Origin: Chryseobacterium sp. Bi04
GTDB taxonomy: Bacteria > Bacteroidota > Bacteroidia > Flavobacteriales > Weeksellaceae
Assembly (NCBI RefSeq): GCF_918698085.1
Contig: NZ_CAKKLP010000002.1
Location: 350,404-414,403, forward strand
DNA: 64,000 nt
Reading direction: 5' to 3'
A model generated the notes under the pieces. That model made no database searches and was not told the DNA's origin. It saw only the letters and a list, made by a program, of their open reading frames with translations. Made by a program: the position numbers and the translations under genes. How positions within the stretch are numbered: the first letter of the stretch is position 1; every line of letters starts with the position of its first letter. Below are positions 43,013 through 50,297 of the stretch, in pieces.

Positions 43013-43693
43013 ATGGAACATTCAAAAATTAAAATAGGTATTGTAGATGATGACCTGCTGTTTGTACAGCTTTTAAAAAAATATATAGAAAGTTGTGACG
43101 ATTATCAGGTAGTCCTGACATCTACAGGGGGATATCATTTTCTGAGTAAACAGGAGACAGTAGCCTTAGATGTTCTGATCCTAGATTTACGGATGGCGAA
43201 CGGAGATGGTATGGATGTAATGTCTGCCTTGCTACAGCGAAAAACAGAAACTAAAATCGTGGTACTATCCAGCTTTTATCGACGTTCCTTTATGGGGCAG
43301 ATGCTGAAAATGGGTGCCCATGCTTTTTTATCCAAAGAGATTGAACTGGAAGAATTATTGAAGGTCATCAGTACAGTTTATTACACAGGACATTATTTTT
43401 CCGACGACCAGCTTGATATAATGAGAACCCAGCTTTCCAATAAGCTTCCGGAATTTCATGCACTCTCCAGGAATGAGCTCACCGAAAGAGAGATTGATGT
43501 TTTACGATTGGTCTGCCAGCAGTTAAGTACTAAGGAAATTGCAGATTCACTGTTTATTTCTCCCAAAACTGTAGAAACGCATAAAACCAATCTTATGATC
43601 AAAACGGGAGTTAAAAATATGGCAGGGCTTGTTATTTATGCTGTACAAAATAAGGTCATAGATGCCAACGAAATTGTATTATTTGATAAATAA
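43013..43693 (+). CDS. LuxR/NarL-family response regulator (226 aa)
   Basis: The receiver domain has VDDD near residues 11-14, phospho-acceptor Asp58 in VLILDLRMANGDG, and VVLSS with Lys in FLSKEIE. The C-terminal LuxR HTH is LTEREIDVLRLVCQQLSTKE with SPKTVETHKTNLMIKTGV. It is the output of the four-gene sensory operon. It ends 63 bases from the convergent end of the R-body cluster. A role in controlling the reb genes is inferred from position only. Confidence 0.92.
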   Translation: MEHSKIKIGIVDDDLLFVQLLKKYIESCDDYQVVLTSTGGYHFLSKQETVALDVLILDLRMANGDGMDVMSALLQRKTETKIVVLSSFYRRSFMGQMLKMGAHAFLSKEIELEELLKVISTVYYTGHYFSDDQLDIMRTQLSNKLPEFHALSRNELTEREIDVLRLVCQQLSTKEIADSLFISPKTVETHKTNLMIKTGVKNMAGLVIYAVQNKVIDANEIVLFDK

Positions 43694-43707
43694 CTCTGAT
43701 ATAAAGA

Positions 43708-43740
43708 ATCAGGGAGCACAAAGATGTACTCCCTGATCAC
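43708..43740. terminator. Hairpin between the sensory operon and the reb cluster
   Basis: ATCAGGGAG (43708-43716) pairs with CTCCCTGAT (43729-43737). On the minus strand the stem is followed by TCTTTATA, on the plus strand by a mixed sequence, so it is best as terminator of the reb genes. Confidence 0.6.
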
Positions 43741-43756
43741 AAGAAATCTAAAAACA

Positions 43757-44020
43757 CTATAATTTAGGATGCAATATCTTAGCAATAGAAACGGCATCTG
43801 CTACCGTATCCAGGCTGTAGATCTGGATAACCCCCTGTGTAGTGGCTGCCTGACCTAAGATGTTCTGTTGGTTTTGTGCATTTACCGCATTTTCAAACAT
43901 AATTCCTGTAGAATGTGCAGCAGATTGGTATACGTTGGCTAAGGCCATTGCAGGAGATTCTCCCACTACTTTTACGTTCGATTGCGTTACTGCGTCTGTG
44001 ATTTGTTCGTTTACTGGCAT
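43757..44020 (-). CDS. rebB: RebB-family R-body protein, copy 1 (87 aa)
   Basis: The whole protein matches the RebB 'killing trait' family: VNEQITDAVTQSNVKVV, a central QSAAHSTGIMFENAVNAQNQ, AATTQG, then IYSLDTVADAVSIAKIL. RebB-type subunits polymerise into R-bodies, coiled ribbons in the cytoplasm that unroll, often on pH change, and can break membranes. This is the last gene of a five-copy tandem array. It has the Gly20/Leu55-Gly56 set shared with copy 5, and a longer tail (HPKL). A hairpin with a U-run lies before its start (44042-44068). Confidence 0.93.
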   Translation of the reverse strand: MPVNEQITDAVTQSNVKVVGESPAMALANVYQSAAHSTGIMFENAVNAQNQQNILGQAATTQGVIQIYSLDTVADAVSIAKILHPKL

Positions 44021-44041
44021 AATGATTATTGTTTATTTTGT

Positions 44042-44068
44042 TTAAAAAACAACCGGATTTTCCGGTTG
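44042..44068 (-). terminator. Terminator-like hairpin between RebB copies 2 and 1
   Basis: Read on the minus strand, CAACCGGA-AAA-TCCGGTTG is followed by TTTTTT. The 8-bp perfect stem and U-run have the form of an intrinsic terminator lying inside the tandem array, 22 bases ahead of the ATG of copy 1. It could lower expression of the last copy or mark a 3' end. Confidence 0.75.
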
Positions 44069-44103
44069 CTTGAGTCATGTAGGTAAGCTGTCCGCAAAAA
44101 AGA

Positions 44104-44361
44104 TTACGGATTAAGAATTTTAGCAATAGAAACGGCATCTGCTACCGTATCCAGGCTGTAGATTTGGGCAATACCTTGTGTGGTAGCTGCCTGGGTAACA
44201 ATATTCTGTTGGTTTTGGGTATTCACTGCATTTTCAAACAGGATTCCTGTAGAATGTGCTGCTGATTGATACACGTTAGCTAAAGCCATTGCAGGAGATT
44301 CTGCTACTACCTTTACGTTCGATTGTGTTACTGCGTCTGTGATTTGTTCGTTTACTGGCAT
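44104..44361 (-). CDS. rebB: RebB-family R-body protein, copy 2 (85 aa)
   Basis: It is nearly identical in protein sequence to the other four tandem copies. It belongs to the inner class with Ala20 and Val55-Thr56 (VVAES, NIVTQ). A single Leu at position 41 (GILFEN) sets it apart. The full length, without signal peptide, is typical for RebB. The genes are spaced by about 80 bases, and the upstream spacer also holds a terminator-like hairpin (44384-44408). Confidence 0.93.
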   Translation of the reverse strand: MPVNEQITDAVTQSNVKVVAESPAMALANVYQSAAHSTGILFENAVNTQNQQNIVTQAATTQGIAQIYSLDTVADAVSIAKILNP

Positions 44362-44383
44362 AATGATTATTGTTTATTGGGTT

Positions 44384-44408
44384 TAAAAACAACCGGATTT
44401 TCCGGCTG
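44384..44408 (-). terminator. Terminator-like hairpin between RebB copies 3 and 2
   Basis: On the minus strand CAGCCGGA-AAA-TCCGGTTG pairs through one G-U wobble, and TTTTTAAAC follows. It is the same element as at 44042. The spacers of copies 4/3 (about 44733) and 5/4 (about 45071) keep only a short CCGG/CCGG core without the U-run. Confidence 0.7.
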
Positions 44409-44445
44409 TTCGGATAATGGTATGTAAGCTGTTCGCAAAAAGAGA

Positions 44446-44703
44446 TTACGGATTAAGAATTTTGGCAATAGAAACCGCATCGGCTATCGTATCCAGGCTA
44501 TAGATTTGGGTTACTCCCTGTGTAGTAGCTGCCTGAGTTACAATATTCTGTTGGTTTTGGGTATTTATAGCATTTTCAAACATAATTCCTGTGGAATGTG
44601 CTGCAGACTGATATACGTTGCTTAGCGCCATTGCAGGAGATTCTGCTACTACTTTTACGTTCGATTGCGTTACTGCGTCTGTTATTTTTTCGTTTACTGG
44701 CAT
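44446..44703 (-). CDS. rebB: RebB-family R-body protein, copy 3 (85 aa)
   Basis: This RebB copy starts MPVNEKITDAV, with Lys6 in place of Gln. It has the inner-class residues Ala20 and Val55-Thr56, and shares Ser28 and Ile46 with copy 4. The rest follows the family through AATTQGVTQIYSLDT. Many synonymous base changes relative to its neighbours show that the duplication is not recent, while the protein has been conserved. Confidence 0.93.
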   Translation of the reverse strand: MPVNEKITDAVTQSNVKVVAESPAMALSNVYQSAAHSTGIMFENAINTQNQQNIVTQAATTQGVTQIYSLDTIADAVSIAKILNP

Positions 44704-44784
44704 AATGATTATTATTTATTTTTGGTTAGAATAACCGGATTCCGGCTTTATAAAATTGATTTATTCTGCGGTCTGCAAAATGGA

Positions 44785-45042
44785 TTAAGGTTTAAGGGTT
44801 CTGGCAATAGAGATAGCATCAGCGATGGTATCTTTGCTGTAGATTTGAGTAATACCCTGAGTAGTCGCTGCCTGGGTAACAATATTATGTTGGTTCTGAG
44901 CGTTTATCGCATTTTCAAACATAATTCCTGTGGAATGTGCTGCGGATTGATACACATTACTTAACGCCATTGCAGGAGATTCTGCTACTACTTTTACATT
45001 AGACTGCGTTACCGCGTCTGTGATTTGTTCATTAACTGGCAT
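44785..45042 (-). CDS. rebB: RebB-family R-body protein, copy 4 (85 aa)
   Basis: It is the most diverged of the five tandem copies: His52 in AQNQHNI, Lys69 in IYSKDTIADAISIARTL, and an altered C-terminus. It still has the inner-class residues Ala20 and Val55-Thr56, plus Ser28 and Ile46 as in copy 3. The differences cluster in the last 20 residues, which may form the ribbon edge or the contact to a neighbour subunit. That structural reading is a guess. Confidence 0.92.
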   Translation of the reverse strand: MPVNEQITDAVTQSNVKVVAESPAMALSNVYQSAAHSTGIMFENAINAQNQHNIVTQAATTQGITQIYSKDTIADAISIARTLKP

Positions 45043-45120
45043 AATGATTACTGTTTATTGGGTTAAGGACAACCGGGCTTTCCGGATGAGGTCGTTACTT
45101 TTATTAAAAAAGTTTAAAAA

Positions 45121-45378
45121 TTAAGGCTTTAGGATCTTCGCGATAGAAACTGCATCGGCTACAGTGTCAAGACTATAGATTTGAAGGATTCCCTGAGTAG
45201 TGGCTGCCTGGCCTAAAATATTCTGTTGGTTTTGTGTATTGACAGCGTTTTCAAACATAATTCCTGTTGAATGTGCTGCAGATTGATACACGTTAGCCAA
45301 AGCCATTGCAGGAGATTCTCCTACTACTTTTACGTTCGATTGCGTTACTGCGTCTGTGATTTGTTCATTAACTGGCAT
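45121..45378 (-). CDS. rebB: RebB-family R-body protein, copy 5 (85 aa)
   Basis: It is the first gene of the tandem array in the direction of transcription. It is closest to copy 1, with Gly20, Leu55-Gly56, and Val46 (VVGES, NILGQ). The two ends of the array therefore hold one class and the three inner genes the other. It is preceded by a 462-base spacer, so the array may have its own promoter. Confidence 0.93.
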   Translation of the reverse strand: MPVNEQITDAVTQSNVKVVGESPAMALANVYQSAAHSTGIMFENAVNTQNQQNILGQAATTQGILQIYSLDTVADAVSIAKILKP

Positions 45379-45840
45379 AATTGTAATTTGTTTTTGTTGA
45401 GATCTGATCTCGGTTAATAATTATTGAGGTAAACTAGTTTTACATTTTAATTTTAAACTCACTACAGATCCTGCAGATGAATACCTTTCAAAAGCATTGG
45501 TATAGACAGGTAATGAATAATTGGATCTGAAGGGTGGCTCTGAATACAATGGTTGAAATACCATCTGTAAAATCTGCATGAGTTTAAATCATATCTTTTG
45601 ATAAAAGGATGCGGCCATTTTTAAGATCTGTCTTAAAAATAAATTTCTGCTGTAGGTATACCGGCAATGCTGAACTCCTTCGGGCTGGAATATGGATTCT
45701 GAATAATTGCTTCTGTACATTGACGGCATCTGAAAGACGGTGCAAAAAATAGATGTTGGCTTGATTGTATATATGTTGAGGGCATCGGATTTCATCTTTA
45801 CAGAGAAAATAAGCCGCATCCGTAGTTTGTAAGAGCTGTA
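45379..45840. other. 462-base spacer inside the R-body cluster
   Basis: No convincing gene is seen. A minus-strand open frame at 45589-45819 has the wrong composition, with many Ser, Tyr and Cys, and no relative in the cluster. A GAGATC-A-GATCTC palindrome lies near 45400, about 20 bases before the start of copy 5 on the minus strand. The length is unusual in an otherwise compact cluster, so it may hold the promoter of the rebB array or a structured leader. Confidence 0.4.
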
Positions 45841-46068
45841 TTAAAAACGTTCTTTTTTCAATATTTCCAACTCTTTGATTTTTATATTTTTGGGACTCAT
45901 CTTTTTTAAGCCCATGACATAATTACTGATTCCGGCCATGGCATTCCTTTGTTGGTTTAAGGCAGAATTCATCTGCATTAATCCTGTGGAATGTGCACTT
46001 ACCTGTGTAGAAATAGCTTGAGGTACAGCGGTAGACATTCCGGTAATGAGTACATTGATTTCGTCCAT
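45841..46068 (-). CDS. RebB-like small protein with shared core motif (75 aa)
   Basis: The middle reads VSAHSTGLMQMNSALNQQ, clearly similar to AHSTGIMFENAVNAQNQQ in the RebB copies. The N-terminal part also has the small-residue-rich helix expected in the family. The C-terminal 25 residues are basic and different (KKMSPKNIKIKELEILKKER). It could be a minor subunit, a cap or an assembly factor of the R-body. It begins 24 bases after the preceding gene's stop. Confidence 0.7.
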   Translation of the reverse strand: MDEINVLITGMSTAVPQAISTQVSAHSTGLMQMNSALNQQRNAMAGISNYVMGLKKMSPKNIKIKELEILKKERF

Positions 46069-46092
46069 ACGGGTTATATTTTGTAGTTTGTA

Positions 46093-46476
46093 TTATGAAT
46101 GGATATTACCCAATCTTGAATTCAGCTTATTCATGCGTTCCATGATTTTGAGTTCTTTCTCTTTCACTTTTGCCGTTGAGGCTTCCTGAAGTTTTTTCAG
46201 CTGTTCTTCATAGTTCATCACAGGCGTATCAGGAGGCGGTGGCGCAGCAGCAGGCATTGGGGCAGCTTCTTGCTGTTTAACCGCTTCTTCCAGTTTTTCC
46301 AGTAAAGGAGCAAGAGATTTCATTGTTTCCTTAACTGCTTTGTCCTTGATATAATTAATAATCTCATCTTCATGTCTTAATACAAAAGGCATGATCTCTT
46401 TTCCGATGGATTCTGGCTCTGACACTGGTGCTTGAGAATTGGGAGCGGGGGCTTCTTTACGGATTCTTCTGCGCAT
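46093..46476 (-). CDS. Coiled-coil protein with Pro/Ala linkers in the R-body cluster (127 aa)
   Basis: An Arg-rich start (MRRRIRKEAPAP) and a Pro/Ser linker precede a helix (about 25-70, EIINYIKDKAVKETMKSLAP). A Pro/Ala stretch (APMPAAAPPPPDTP) and a C-terminal helix (about 88-127) follow. No enzyme motif is present. The composition is that of a scaffold or linker protein. It lies 34 bases after the 270-residue gene, and its own partner follows 24 bases on. I recognise no family. Confidence 0.65.
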   Translation of the reverse strand: MRRRIRKEAPAPNSQAPVSEPESIGKEIMPFVLRHEDEIINYIKDKAVKETMKSLAPLLEKLEEAVKQQEAAPMPAAAPPPPDTPVMNYEEQLKKLQEASTAKVKEKELKIMERMNKLNSRLGNIHS

Positions 46477-46510
46477 ACATGTTGTTTATATTTAGAAGTT
46501 AATGCTACGG

Positions 46511-47323
46511 TTAAAGCAGATTATTAATAAATGCAGACGCATTCCTCCAGTCCCGGTTGATATCCCTTACTACATTATATCCTGTAATCTCCAAAGCAAT
46601 ACAAGCTGAAATAGCACTGGCTGACAACATTTCTTTTAACTGGTTGGGAGGAAGGGTCAGGATATAATCATCCGGAATTACCAGAGACTTACCATTTGGA
46701 GGGTTTTCATTTACAATAATACTCAGGATTTCCTGGAAATAATGGGCAATAAGTTTGGAAGCCTGGAATTCCAGTTCTCTTTTCAATTCAATTATTCTAT
46801 CCTGGGTTACCAATTCAGAAATAGATGCTACATCCACATCATGTACAGAGTACAGAGCTTCTCCCGTATCAGATGCCGTGATCGTAATATCCGCTTTGAG
46901 TGTCCATTTTGATTTTTCAAGATTGATGGTAAGAAGCTTTGAGTCAAGATCCGGAACAACAATTTCGCTTAAAGTTGTAAATGGTAAAATTCTCACATTA
47001 CAATAAAAGGCTTTCGGATCGTCCAGCTTGATCATTATCACGGCTATTCCCGTTGATTTATCTTTAGGTTCCACAACGAAAGACTGGAAATGATTATATC
47101 TTTTATTTCCTCTGTTGATACAGTTGACCAGTCTTATAGATGGCTGAATATTAATGTCTGATGTCTGAAGATTAAATACAATACGTTCTGCATTATGATC
47201 CGTCTTTTTGGTTTCCAGATAGAGAGTATCGCTGCTTCTGGTCAGGTAAAGTCGTTCATTTAAATCATGTAAGCTTTCTAGATTTAAAATTTTGGCGGGT
47301 TTGGTTACTGAAGAATAATTCAT
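46511..47323 (-). CDS. Unknown protein of the R-body cluster (270 aa)
   Basis: The protein is soluble, with no signal peptide, and beta-rich in the first 150 residues (LYLETKKTDHNAERIVFNLQ). It ends in helices around residues 170-250 that contain an LKRELEFQASKLIAHYFQEI segment. I recognise no domain. It is coupled to the 62-residue gene by an ATGA overlap (47320-47323). As the largest protein of the cluster that is not RebB-like, it is a candidate for an assembly, anchoring or regulatory factor. Confidence 0.65.
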   Translation of the reverse strand: MNYSSVTKPAKILNLESLHDLNERLYLTRSSDTLYLETKKTDHNAERIVFNLQTSDINIQPSIRLVNCINRGNKRYNHFQSFVVEPKDKSTGIAVIMIKLDDPKAFYCNVRILPFTTLSEIVVPDLDSKLLTINLEKSKWTLKADITITASDTGEALYSVHDVDVASISELVTQDRIIELKRELEFQASKLIAHYFQEILSIIVNENPPNGKSLVIPDDYILTLPPNQLKEMLSASAISACIALEITGYNVVRDINRDWRNASAFINNLL

Positions 47324-47508
47324 CTTTTATTTATTTTAATTTTTTCAATGAGTTGGGTTATTATTGTTTTCTTCTTTGGTTGTACTTCAGGTTCTGCTGA
47401 AGGGATTACGGCTTCTTTAATTTCTGGTTTTACGAGTGGCTGTGTCAGTTTTATCGACTTTAATACTAATTTTCCCCCATGATCAGCCGAGATAAAGTTT
47501 TTTCTCAT
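47320..47508 (-). CDS. Small basic protein, possibly the 3' part of the preceding gene (62 aa)
   Basis: The frame has a natural composition (VKPEIKEAVIPSAEPEVQPK linker, then a basic helix) and is coupled to the 270-residue gene by ATGA. In the same frame, coding-like acidic sequence extends upstream of its ATG (AIPEETSEKED) to the run of ten A at the end of the 171-residue gene. Adding one A there would fuse both frames. It may therefore be an independent small gene or the C-terminal part of a slippage product. Confidence 0.6.
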   Translation of the reverse strand: MRKNFISADHGGKLVLKSIKLTQPLVKPEIKEAVIPSAEPEVQPKKKTIITQLIEKIKINKR

Positions 47509-47546
47509 ATCTTCCTTTTCTGAGGTTTCTTCCGGAATTGCTTCTG

Positions 47547-48062
47547 CTATTCGTTTTTTTTTTCAGAATCTTCAGTCTCAGCGGAAACCTCCGTAAATGA
47601 GGGAGAAGGGGGAAAGTCATTGGAAACCGGAGGCGTGTTGACATTATAGATCGTATTGGAAATTTTAGCTTTCACTTCAGCATAGTCACTTACCATTTTG
47701 AATAAGTCTTTCATCATTTCATTTCCTTTTCCTGCATCCTGACTTTGTGGCTGCTCTGCCATCATACCGGCCGTTTCTTTACTGCCCGGCGCCGGGCCGA
47801 AAGTTGTTCCATAGGTCAGTAAATTATTGGCAAGCCTGCTTAATGCAATAAGACCTACCTGCTCAAAACCTTTTAAAAAAGACTGTAAATCCTGAACCAT
47901 CATTCCTGTAGACTGTTCTATCATTACTTTTGTTACTCCGGTCATTGGGGAAGCTTTAGGCGGAGCCAATACCTCACTGTTCACAAATACTACAGCTTTC
48001 TCCGCCGGAGTGGTAGCATTTGCTGCCTGGGATTGTTGGGTTTCACTGTGGTTTTCACTCAT
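47547..48062 (-). CDS. RebB-like accessory protein with low-complexity ends (171 aa)
   Basis: The centre reads VTKVMIEQSTGMMVQDLQSF, a variant of the QxSTGIM core shared by the RebB copies. The N-terminal 40 residues are Ala/Thr/Gln-rich, and the C-terminal 50 residues are Pro/Ser/Glu-rich. It ends GAA-AAA-AAA-AAC-GAA-TAG, where a run of ten A precedes the stop. It may be a larger R-body-associated subunit. The next gene is 17 bases away on the upstream side. Confidence 0.65.
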   Translation of the reverse strand: MSENHSETQQSQAANATTPAEKAVVFVNSEVLAPPKASPMTGVTKVMIEQSTGMMVQDLQSFLKGFEQVGLIALSRLANNLLTYGTTFGPAPGSKETAGMMAEQPQSQDAGKGNEMMKDLFKMVSDYAEVKAKISNTIYNVNTPPVSNDFPPSPSFTEVSAETEDSEKKNE

Positions 48063-48079
48063 GATGGTAATGTTTTATA

Positions 48080-48295
48080 TTATCCTTTTAAAATTTTAAT
48101 GGCATCAGCAACAATCGCAGGGTTAAGTTGATTTAAGTTCTGCTGGTTCGTTACCGAATTCTGAATGGAAATTCCACTGGCGTGTGTAGCCATCTGGTAA
48201 AGCATACTCATGGCCTGTGCGGGAGATTCACCAAGCACGGTAACATTCGTCTGCGTTACTGCATCTGTAGTCTGGTTGTTTACTGTATCTGCCAT
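48080..48295 (-). CDS. rebB: RebB-family protein, first gene of the cluster (71 aa)
   Basis: The start TTDAVTQTNVTVLGESPAQAM aligns with ITDAVTQSNVKVVGESPAMA of the tandem copies. The middle ATHASGISIQNSVTNQQNL is the core motif, and IVADAIKIL ends it. It lacks the AATTQG..IYS segment, so it is about 14 residues shorter. It is probably a minor or initiating subunit. It opens the minus-strand cluster, with a 514-base divergent region upstream. Confidence 0.88.
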   Translation of the reverse strand: MADTVNNQTTDAVTQTNVTVLGESPAQAMSMLYQMATHASGISIQNSVTNQQNLNQLNPAIVADAIKILKG

Positions 48296-48809
48296 ATTCT
48301 GGGTTTAATTTGGTTACTGTTATTTTACTTGTCATATATCTTCTTTCAAAGATTTTCTTTCGACCCAACCTCTATATTATTTTTGATTGAATCTCAACGG
48401 TAAGATTGTTTGTCTCTTTTGTCTGTTACAAATGTCATCAAACAGAATAAGTCTTCATTAAGGGAAAAAACTGAATTTTAAAAAATAAGGGAATTCTCCT
48501 ATGAGTGAAATGTGGAGGAGGTGAGTTGTATTGATGTGTAAATTATGAGTTGCGAGTTATAAGCTGGTTATGAGTTATGAGTTATGAGTTTTGGAAAATA
48601 AAGGGTGGGTATGGAAATTTAAATTATGAAAATATCGCATGATGGGTATTCAGGATTATAGACCGGTGAATACATGAATATACAAATACATCATTGGCCG
48701 ATACGGGTAAACCCTGAATTTCTGAAAATGGGTAGATCCCCTCTATACTGACCGCAGCTTTACCCTGAAATTTGTCTTTTAACCCATTGAAACATTAAAA
48801 AACCATAAT
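48296..48809. promoter_or_regulatory. Divergent control region of the R-body cluster and the 495-residue gene
   Basis: There is no gene of note in 514 bases. Around 48540-48596 it holds a degenerate repeat of TTATGAG/GAGTTATGAGTTATGAG. The minus-strand promoter of the cluster must lie near 48300-48400; I see only weak -7-like matches (for example AATCTTTG at about 48350). The plus-strand gene follows at 48810. Confidence 0.45.
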
Positions 48810-50297
48810 ATGAACCAAGAAGACGAAAGATATTTACCGGAAAAAGCTCCTATTATCATTGTGCAGCCAGGCTATGCCACCGGAGATATGTTTGCTATTG
48901 CTGCAACAATGATAAACAATAAAAAATATCATGTATTGATATCAACCACGATGGATAATGATGGAAATGCAAAAGACCCTTATGATAACAGCAAAGCGAT
49001 CATAGAATTCTACAGGAGTTCCGGTATACATCAGGACAGGATACATCCGGTTTCCGTTGACGGAATGAGAAGCCCAGGACAGGCAAGCCTGCTGAAGAAA
49101 CAAGCTATAAGCCTTGTAAGGCCCTATGGTATCCCGGTAGGAGAAATAACCAGAAACTATTATAAGCCTGTAGGGGAGGGAACCCAATATATAGCCAGAA
49201 ATTTTTCTGAGACAATGAGAAGTGAATTAAGAAATGCATGGGACATAAACGAAAGCCAGGATAAAGCGATAAAAATATGGCTGGAAACACAGGGAATACC
49301 GACAAGCGGAAAGAGTTTGCTGATTTTATGGTCCCGTTTCAGCGGGAAAGGAGGAGATATCCATATAGAACATGATACGAGTTACTGGGGGATTAGACAG
49401 ATTATACACAGGGTGGCTGATATGTATGATGCCATCATTATTACCGGAGATAAAGGATATGTGAAAGAAAGAGCATCTAAATATGATGAGACGGCAAATC
49501 TGATTAATAAATACTACGAGTCCGGAAAAGTATTTAATATTACAGAATTCTGGCGGGGAGACTCTCCCAAACTGAAAGCATGGGGAGGGAACACCCGGTT
49601 GGGGCAATTTAAGTTGTACGATTATTTTCAGAGGCACTTTGATCATGTAAAGCATCTGGGATTCCGAAGCGGGAACCTTGAAGTAATGGCCATGCTGGGA
49701 TATAAGGTCCGGTATATGGAAGAAGAAGGAAGTGAAAGTGGAAGCAGAATGACGATATGGTTCAATAAAGGGGACGGTGAAACAGTGGAAGGCGGTAAAG
49801 CAACCGGATATGAAAGGCTTTTATTAAGAGAACCTCCTACAAGGTCCGGTAAATATATTCAATACCAGATTAACGAAATAAATAGAAACACAAATGAGAA
49901 AACAAGGCCACTGGCGGAAGAACTTAATACCTTAAAAAACAACGGTGAAAGTCCTGAAAGCCTTTCGCGTATCAAAGAACTGGAGAAAAGAATAAAAGAA
50001 ATAAACAACGAAGGTGAGGCCCAAAAGAAAAAATATGCCGGATCTGACCTGGCCCCCTACCGTAAAGATGACAAACCTCCGGCACCTATATCAAAAAAAG
50101 ATAAAAGCATTTATTCAGTGGGGTTTAGTGATGTTGATATGGAAACTATTGTGGAATATTTACGACCTGCAGGTTGGGTGGAAATACCAATGAAATATGA
50201 GCGTAGAATTCCACAAAATAAGAAAGAGTATCAAGAACGGTTGAATGACACTGAAAGCTCATATCGGGATGACAGGGATAAGTGGATGAAAAATTAG
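48810..50297 (+). CDS. Unknown 495-residue protein divergent from the R-body cluster
   Basis: The protein is soluble and has no signal peptide. Residues about 14-110 alternate strands and helices like a Rossmann-type half (PIIIVQPGYATGDMFAIAAT), and residues 165-320 look like a second half. GFRSGNLEVMAMLGYKVRYM, with EEEGSESGSRM, resembles the nucleotide-sugar side of GT-B folds. A charged coiled coil spans about 345-405. The last 70 residues form a separate helical part. I cannot name a family; a glycosyltransferase-like effector is one possibility, held weakly. Confidence 0.65.
   Translation: MNQEDERYLPEKAPIIIVQPGYATGDMFAIAATMINNKKYHVLISTTMDNDGNAKDPYDNSKAIIEFYRSSGIHQDRIHPVSVDGMRSPGQASLLKKQAISLVRPYGIPVGEITRNYYKPVGEGTQYIARNFSETMRSELRNAWDINESQDKAIKIWLETQGIPTSGKSLLILWSRFSGKGGDIHIEHDTSYWGIRQIIHRVADMYDAIIITGDKGYVKERASKYDETANLINKYYESGKVFNITEFWRGDSPKLKAWGGNTRLGQFKLYDYFQRHFDHVKHLGFRSGNLEVMAMLGYKVRYMEEEGSESGSRMTIWFNKGDGETVEGGKATGYERLLLREPPTRSGKYIQYQINEINRNTNEKTRPLAEELNTLKNNGESPESLSRIKELEKRIKEINNEGEAQKKKYAGSDLAPYRKDDKPPAPISKKDKSIYSVGFSDVDMETIVEYLRPAGWVEIPMKYERRIPQNKKEYQERLNDTESSYRDDRDKWMKN

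Noticed and set aside
43757..45378. Regularly spaced units of about 340 bp looked like a tandem repeat or CRISPR-like array
   Set aside because: Each unit is an intact 85-87-codon gene with synonymous changes. Repeat and spacer lengths do not fit CRISPR, and no cas genes are present.
45589..45819. Minus-strand open frame of 76 codons inside the R-body cluster spacer
   Set aside because: Its composition (many Ser, Tyr, Cys, Arg) differs from the cluster proteins, and it lacks a motif or coupling to its neighbours.
43757..50297. Prophage or contractile-injection (eCIS/T6SS) locus
   Set aside because: No sheath, tube, baseplate, capsid, terminase or integrase genes are present. The small proteins fit RebB instead.
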